64,000 nt of DNA from Actinomyces massiliensis 4401292 (GTDB lineage: Bacteria; Actinomycetota; Actinomycetes; Actinomycetales; Actinomycetaceae). Under the pieces are notes generated by a model. That model did no database searches. It had not been told where the DNA came from and saw only the letters and a list, made by a program, of their open reading frames with translations. The translations under genes and the position numbers were made by a program. Positions within the stretch are counted from its first letter, which is position 1. The number at the start of each line of letters is the position of its first letter. Shown here one piece after another: positions 60,078 to 64,000 of this stretch. The DNA is taken from positions 540,933 through 604,932 of the forward strand of contig NZ_JH711482.1 in the NCBI RefSeq assembly GCF_000269805.1. The letters are read 5' to 3'.

Positions 60078-61906
60078 GCATTCTCCTGTCTCCCGCAGAG
60101 CGGCGGGCGCTGAAGCGGGCCGTCGGACTGCTCGACCTCAACTGGGTCCGCTTCGCGGCTTGCGTAGCCATCGGCTCCCTCGGTCTGGGCAGCGGGCTCG
60201 GGCTGTCCGCCATCGCAGCCTGGATGATCGCCCGCGCTTCCCAGGTGCCCGACGTCGTCGCTCTGGGCGTGGCGCCCGTGGCGGTGCGCCTGTTCGGCAT
60301 CTCGCGCTCGGTGCTGCGCTACTGCGAACGGCTGTTGTCCCATGACACCGCGCTGCGGGGTATGAGCGCCCTGCGCGCGCACCTGTACGAGCGCCTGGCG
60401 ACTTCACGAGCTGACACTGTAGTAGGGCTGCGGCGCGGCGATGTGCTCGCTCGGGTGGGGGCCGATGTCGATGCCGTGGGCGACCTGGTTGTGCGCTCCT
60501 ACCTGCCGATGGCGGTGGCCGCGTGCGTCGGTAGCGCCACCAGTATCGGCATGGCTCTCATTCATCCCGCCTCCGGCCTCATCCTGGCGGCGTGCCTGCT
60601 ACTGGCGGGCATGGTCGGCCCGCTGGTGACCGCTCGGGCGGCCCGAGCCTCCGAGTTGGCCCGTCAGGGGCATGCCACCGATCTGTCCGCCATCGTCCTG
60701 ACCGCTTTGGAGGGGGGTGACGAGTTGAGCGTATCCGGACGCCTGCCACGTCTCATGGATGAGCTCGCCGGCCTGGAAGCCCGCTTGTCCTCCGCCCGGG
60801 ACCGTGGCGCCCGTCCAGCGGCCATGGCCGCTGCCGTCGATACGGCCGCCATGGGTCTGGCGGTCGTAGGAGCTCTTCTGGTCGGCGGTCAGGCGGTGAT
60901 CACCGGCGATCTGGCCCCGGTGTGGCTCGCGGTCATCGTCCTCGTACCGCTGGCCGCCTTCGAAGTCACCTCGGCGCTGGGGCCCGCCACCGTCCAGCTG
61001 GTCACCTCCGCCGGGGCGGCCGCACGCATCGTCGAGCTCACTGACAGGGCAGACCAGGCGGACAGGGCGGAGGCCCCGCGCGCTGCGGCTGCTCCTGATC
61101 CCGAGCCGCTGCCGGCTCTCAGCGACGGCGGCCCCCGCCTGCGCGCCCGGGGACTGGCGGTCGGCTGGCCGGATGGTCCTGTCGTGGCCAAGGGGATCGA
61201 CCTCGACTTGGCGCCCGGGGACCGCCTGGCCATCACCGGGCCCTCAGGAGTCGGCAAGACGACTCTTCTAGCGACCCTCGCCGGTCTCCTGGAGCCCAAG
61301 GGCGGTGAACTGACCCTGGACGGAACCGCGCCGTGGGCCGCCCAACGATCGGATGTGGCACGCCGAATCACGTTGACCGCGGAGGATGCCCACGTGTTCG
61401 CCACCACCGTCCTGGAGAATCTGCGCGTGGCCAACGGGACCCTGAGCTCGCAGGACGCCCGCGCCCTGCTGCGGAGAGCAGGATTGGGCGACTGGTTGGC
61501 CGGACTCCCGCAAGGGCTCGACACACTGCTCAGTTCGGACGCCACGACTCTGTCCGGAGGCGAGCGCCGTCGCCTCCTGCTCGCACGTGCGCTGGCGGCT
61601 CCGGCGCCGCTGATGGTGCTCGACGAGCCCGGGGAGCATCTGGAGGCCGCCACCGCAGACCGACTGGTGGCAGATCTGCTGCAAGCCGGCAACGGCGCCG
61701 AGGAGGCTGAAGAGGCAGAGGAGACAGCACGTGGCGTCCTCCTGGTCACTCATCGGCTCAGCGCCCTGGAGAGCGCCGATGAAGTCCTGGTTCTTGGCAT
61801 CCCCGAGCCCGGGGAGCCGGCCACCATCGTGCGTCGTGGAACGCACACCCGGCTGAGCGCGCAGGACGCGTCCTACCGCTGGTCGCTGGAGCACGAGCAC
61901 GGATGA
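60074..61906 (+). CDS. cydC: Thiol/heme ABC exporter subunit CydC
   Basis: 610 residues. Six-helix domain, then ATPase: Walker A GPSGVGKTTLL, signature LSGGERRRLLLARALA, Walker B PLMVLDEPGEHLE and H-switch VTHRLSAL. The Walker B glutamate-plus-TA/S pattern deviates (EPGEHLE), as often in CydC. Heterodimer partner of CydD. Overlaps both cydD and the histidine kinase gene by four bases. Confidence 0.95.
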   Translation: MSILLSPAERRALKRAVGLLDLNWVRFAACVAIGSLGLGSGLGLSAIAAWMIARASQVPDVVALGVAPVAVRLFGISRSVLRYCERLLSHDTALRGMSALRAHLYERLATSRADTVVGLRRGDVLARVGADVDAVGDLVVRSYLPMAVAACVGSATSIGMALIHPASGLILAACLLLAGMVGPLVTARAARASELARQGHATDLSAIVLTALEGGDELSVSGRLPRLMDELAGLEARLSSARDRGARPAAMAAAVDTAAMGLAVVGALLVGGQAVITGDLAPVWLAVIVLVPLAAFEVTSALGPATVQLVTSAGAAARIVELTDRADQADRAEAPRAAAAPDPEPLPALSDGGPRLRARGLAVGWPDGPVVAKGIDLDLAPGDRLAITGPSGVGKTTLLATLAGLLEPKGGELTLDGTAPWAAQRSDVARRITLTAEDAHVFATTVLENLRVANGTLSSQDARALLRRAGLGDWLAGLPQGLDTLLSSDATTLSGGERRRLLLARALAAPAPLMVLDEPGEHLEAATADRLVADLLQAGNGAEEAEEAEETARGVLLVTHRLSALESADEVLVLGIPEPGEPATIVRRGTHTRLSAQDASYRWSLEHEHG

Positions 61907-63903
61907 CTGAGATGCCCGAGATTCCCGAGATGACTGAGATGCCCGAACCGAACTCACGTCCCGATCCGGCCGTCTTCCCCGGCGTGCCGGACGATGACCT
62001 GGTGCTGGCGCTGCCGAGCAGTCCGAGTCCGGACGACCCTGCTGGTATCGGGGCGCTGGCATACGCGATCCACACCGACAACCTGGCCTCGACGCGCGAG
62101 CATCCCTCGCGAGGAGTCAACCTGGACAGCGGCACCATCGAGCTCTTTCGCGCCGCCCTTCGGTTGACGGGCTCCCTCAACATGCCTGATGCGCTGCGTC
62201 ACCTGGTGGAGTCCGCCTGCTCGATCACAGGCGCGGCCTGGGGCACTATCGGCGTGCTCGGAACCACCGGCTCCCCGTCCCTGGCCACAGCGCGGGCGAC
62301 CGCCTCGCCCAGCGAGCTCGACTCGATGCTGACCGGTGCGCGCAGGGTAGGTCCTGCCGATGGAGGCGTCATCGTCGACAACGATCTGCCGGCCGCCGCC
62401 TTCACGGGGCAGATCGAAGGAGAGACCACGGGGTCAGTGCTGTCGGCGCCCTTGCGGGTGCATGGGCATCTCTACGGACGCCTGTACCTGTGCGACAAGG
62501 ACGGTGGCTTCGACGACGGGGATGCCGCCATTGTCCTCACCCTCGCCGAGGCCGCTGCCGTCGCGGTGGAGAACGCCCGACTGTACCGGGAGGCCCGGGA
62601 CCGCGAGCGCTGGATGGCCGTCTCTCAGGAGTTGACGACGCTGCTGCTGTCGGGCGCCGAGGAGGACGACGCCCTGACCTTGATCGCCCACCGGGTGCGC
62701 GAGGTCGCGCACGCGGACACGGCTGCCCTGATCCTGCCCAGCGTCGGCCAGACATGGGTGTGCGAGATCGCGGCGGGCGCTCATTCCGCCGGTCTCATCG
62801 GGACCGCTTTTCCATCCGAGGGCAGAGCGCTGACGACGTTGGCCCATCAGACCGGCATGACGGTGGATTCTCTGGCCGAGGCCTGGGGGGCCCACGATCT
62901 GCTCGTACCGGAACTCGCGGCTTTCGGACCGGCCCTGTACGCCCCGATGATCCACCGGGGCCGCGGAGTCGGGGTCATGCTGCTGCTGCGCGCCCAGGGG
63001 GCGGCTCCCTTCACCAAGCAGGACCTGGAGATCGCCGAGCTGGTGGCCGGGCAGGCGACGATGGCCTTCGAGCTGGCCGACGCCCAGCACGCCGAAGAGA
63101 TGGCGACCCTGCTCAATGAACGGGCCCGCATCGGGCGCGATCTGCACGACCTGGCGATCCAACAGCTCTTCGCCACTGGGATGCAGATCTCTGCGGCTCG
63201 CGATCGCCTGCGCGCCCACTCCCCTGATCATGCCGATGGGGCCGGTGGCCCCGTCGACCTGGCCTCGGCGTGCGGGGCCCTGGAGTCCTCGCTGGAGGCC
63301 GTTGACGACTCAGTGCGCCAGATCCGCTCGATCGTGCGCTCATTGCGCGATCGCGATGAGGACGTGAGCGTCGTCGAACGGCTGCGGCGCGAGGCATCCT
63401 TGGCCCGCACGTCTCTGGGATTCGCGCCTTCACTGATACTCACGATCGATGGACGCGGGCTGGCGCAGACGGGCCGTCAGGAGGAGGACGAGCTCATTGA
63501 TGCCCTGGACGCGGCCGTTGAGCCGGATATCGCCGATGACATAGTGGCGGTCGTTCGCGAGGGCCTGTCCAATGTGGCTCGGCACGCCAAGGCGTCCTCG
63601 GTCACGGTGGACGTCAAGATCGAAGGCGTGCTGCCCGGCGACTCGAGTCTCCTGACCGCGGACGGGCCGGCCTCCGGCAATGCCGAGCCCTTCCACGGCG
63701 TGCCGGTGGTGGAAGTGGTATGCCGTGACGACGGCATAGGGGTCAACCCCTCGGTGACGCGTCGCTCGGGCACGGCGAACATGGCCGAGCGGGCTCGTCG
63801 CCACGGCGGTACCTTCGCCATCGGACCGCGCGCCCGCTCCGACGGCGAGCGCCGCGGCACCTGCTTCACCTGGCGGGTTCCGCTGGGGCCGGCTCTCTGC
63901 TGA
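61903..63903 (+). CDS. GAF-domain sensor histidine kinase (NarL/DevS type)
   Basis: 666 residues. Low-complexity first 60 residues with EMPEIPEMTEMPE repeats, then a first GAF domain (about 90-230), a second GAF domain (about 240-400), the HisKA_3 dimerisation motif with phospho-accepting His415 (ERARIGRDLHDLAIQQLFATG), and an HATPase_c domain (EGLSNVARHAKASS, CRDDGIGVNP, GTANMAERARRHGG). GAF pairing with HisKA_3 resembles redox/oxygen-sensing DevS/DosT of mycobacteria. It starts inside the cydC stop (ATGA), so it is translated with cydDC. The response regulator is expected downstream, just beyond the window. Confidence 0.93.
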   Translation: MTEMPEIPEMTEMPEPNSRPDPAVFPGVPDDDLVLALPSSPSPDDPAGIGALAYAIHTDNLASTREHPSRGVNLDSGTIELFRAALRLTGSLNMPDALRHLVESACSITGAAWGTIGVLGTTGSPSLATARATASPSELDSMLTGARRVGPADGGVIVDNDLPAAAFTGQIEGETTGSVLSAPLRVHGHLYGRLYLCDKDGGFDDGDAAIVLTLAEAAAVAVENARLYREARDRERWMAVSQELTTLLLSGAEEDDALTLIAHRVREVAHADTAALILPSVGQTWVCEIAAGAHSAGLIGTAFPSEGRALTTLAHQTGMTVDSLAEAWGAHDLLVPELAAFGPALYAPMIHRGRGVGVMLLLRAQGAAPFTKQDLEIAELVAGQATMAFELADAQHAEEMATLLNERARIGRDLHDLAIQQLFATGMQISAARDRLRAHSPDHADGAGGPVDLASACGALESSLEAVDDSVRQIRSIVRSLRDRDEDVSVVERLRREASLARTSLGFAPSLILTIDGRGLAQTGRQEEDELIDALDAAVEPDIADDIVAVVREGLSNVARHAKASSVTVDVKIEGVLPGDSSLLTADGPASGNAEPFHGVPVVEVVCRDDGIGVNPSVTRRSGTANMAERARRHGGTFAIGPRARSDGERRGTCFTWRVPLGPALC

Positions 63904-63922
63904 GGCCGAATGAAGAAGCCAA

Positions 63923-64000
63923 ATGAATCCAGTTGAGCCAGGTGCAGCCCGGGGGAGGTGGGACAACGCCCCGACAGGCGTTCGCCGCCTGATGTCGCCT
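63923..64000 (+). CDS. Possible start of the next gene (cut by window edge)
   Basis: ATG at 63923 opens a frame (MNPVEPGAARGRWDN) that remains open to the window end, 20 bases after the kinase stop. A response regulator would be expected here, but the visible 26 residues show no receiver motif and the ribosome site is weak. Low confidence. Confidence 0.25.
   Translation, partial: MNPVEPGAARGRWDNAPTGVRRLMSP

Overview
The window reads as chromosome of a high-GC Gram-positive actinobacterium, most likely of the Actinomycetaceae (Actinomyces/Schaalia-like). This is inferred from protein style and gene order: an hrcA-dnaJ-rsmE block and a phoH-ybeY-CNNM-era block, an rne-rplU-rpmA-obg-proB-proA-nadD-rsfS-phosphatase block, polyphosphate glucokinase, MetP/MetS, VKOR and cydABDC. 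No species can be named from sequence alone.

Layout. 1-6.5 kb is accessory DNA: the tail of a possible transposase, a phosphopantetheinyl transferase with a changed metal-binding residue, a TetR regulator of gamma-butyrolactone-receptor type, an NTF2-like protein behind a perfect palindrome, a 5'-truncated ABC permease with its HTH partner, and a DHA2 drug exporter divergent from an XRE/MmyB regulator. 6.5-14.6 kb holds putA and then era, CNNM, ybeY and phoH on the minus strand, with ATGA-type overlaps among the last three. 14.6-20.7 kb is a run of transport, regulatory and membrane genes (small membrane protein, EamA transporter, TetR with ABC exporter, CPBP protease) that separates phoH from rsmE. 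20.7-24.8 kb is rsmE, dnaJ and hrcA with a CIRCE operator; yggS lies on the opposite strand inside it. 24.8-41 kb contains DUF3097, an ion antiporter, leuS, an apparent HAD-phosphoesterase-VKOR-DtxR-HIT operon, metPS, ppgK and an OPT transporter. 41.1-41.3 kb has two tRNA genes: a normal tRNA-Ala(GGC) and a second Ala-type tRNA whose anticodon arm is broken. 41.4-55 kb is the nadD-pro-obg-rne block, interrupted between proA and proB by a plus-strand ATPase followed by the remnant of a TOPRIM-like partner. 55.4-63.9 kb is cydA-cydB, then cydD-cydC-histidine kinase, the last three joined by 4-base overlaps.

Function together. Housekeeping functions dominate: ribosome assembly and RNA maturation (era, ybeY, rsmE, rsfS, obg, L21, L27, RNase E), proline synthesis (proA, proB) and breakdown (putA), NAD synthesis (nadD) and low-oxygen respiration (cyd). 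Accessory genes break conserved gene orders at three places. The observations most worth following are the anticodon-damaged tRNA-Ala, the ATPase with a broken TOPRIM partner, the sensor kinase coupled to cydDC, and the altered phosphopantetheinyl transferase beside a butyrolactone-type regulator.
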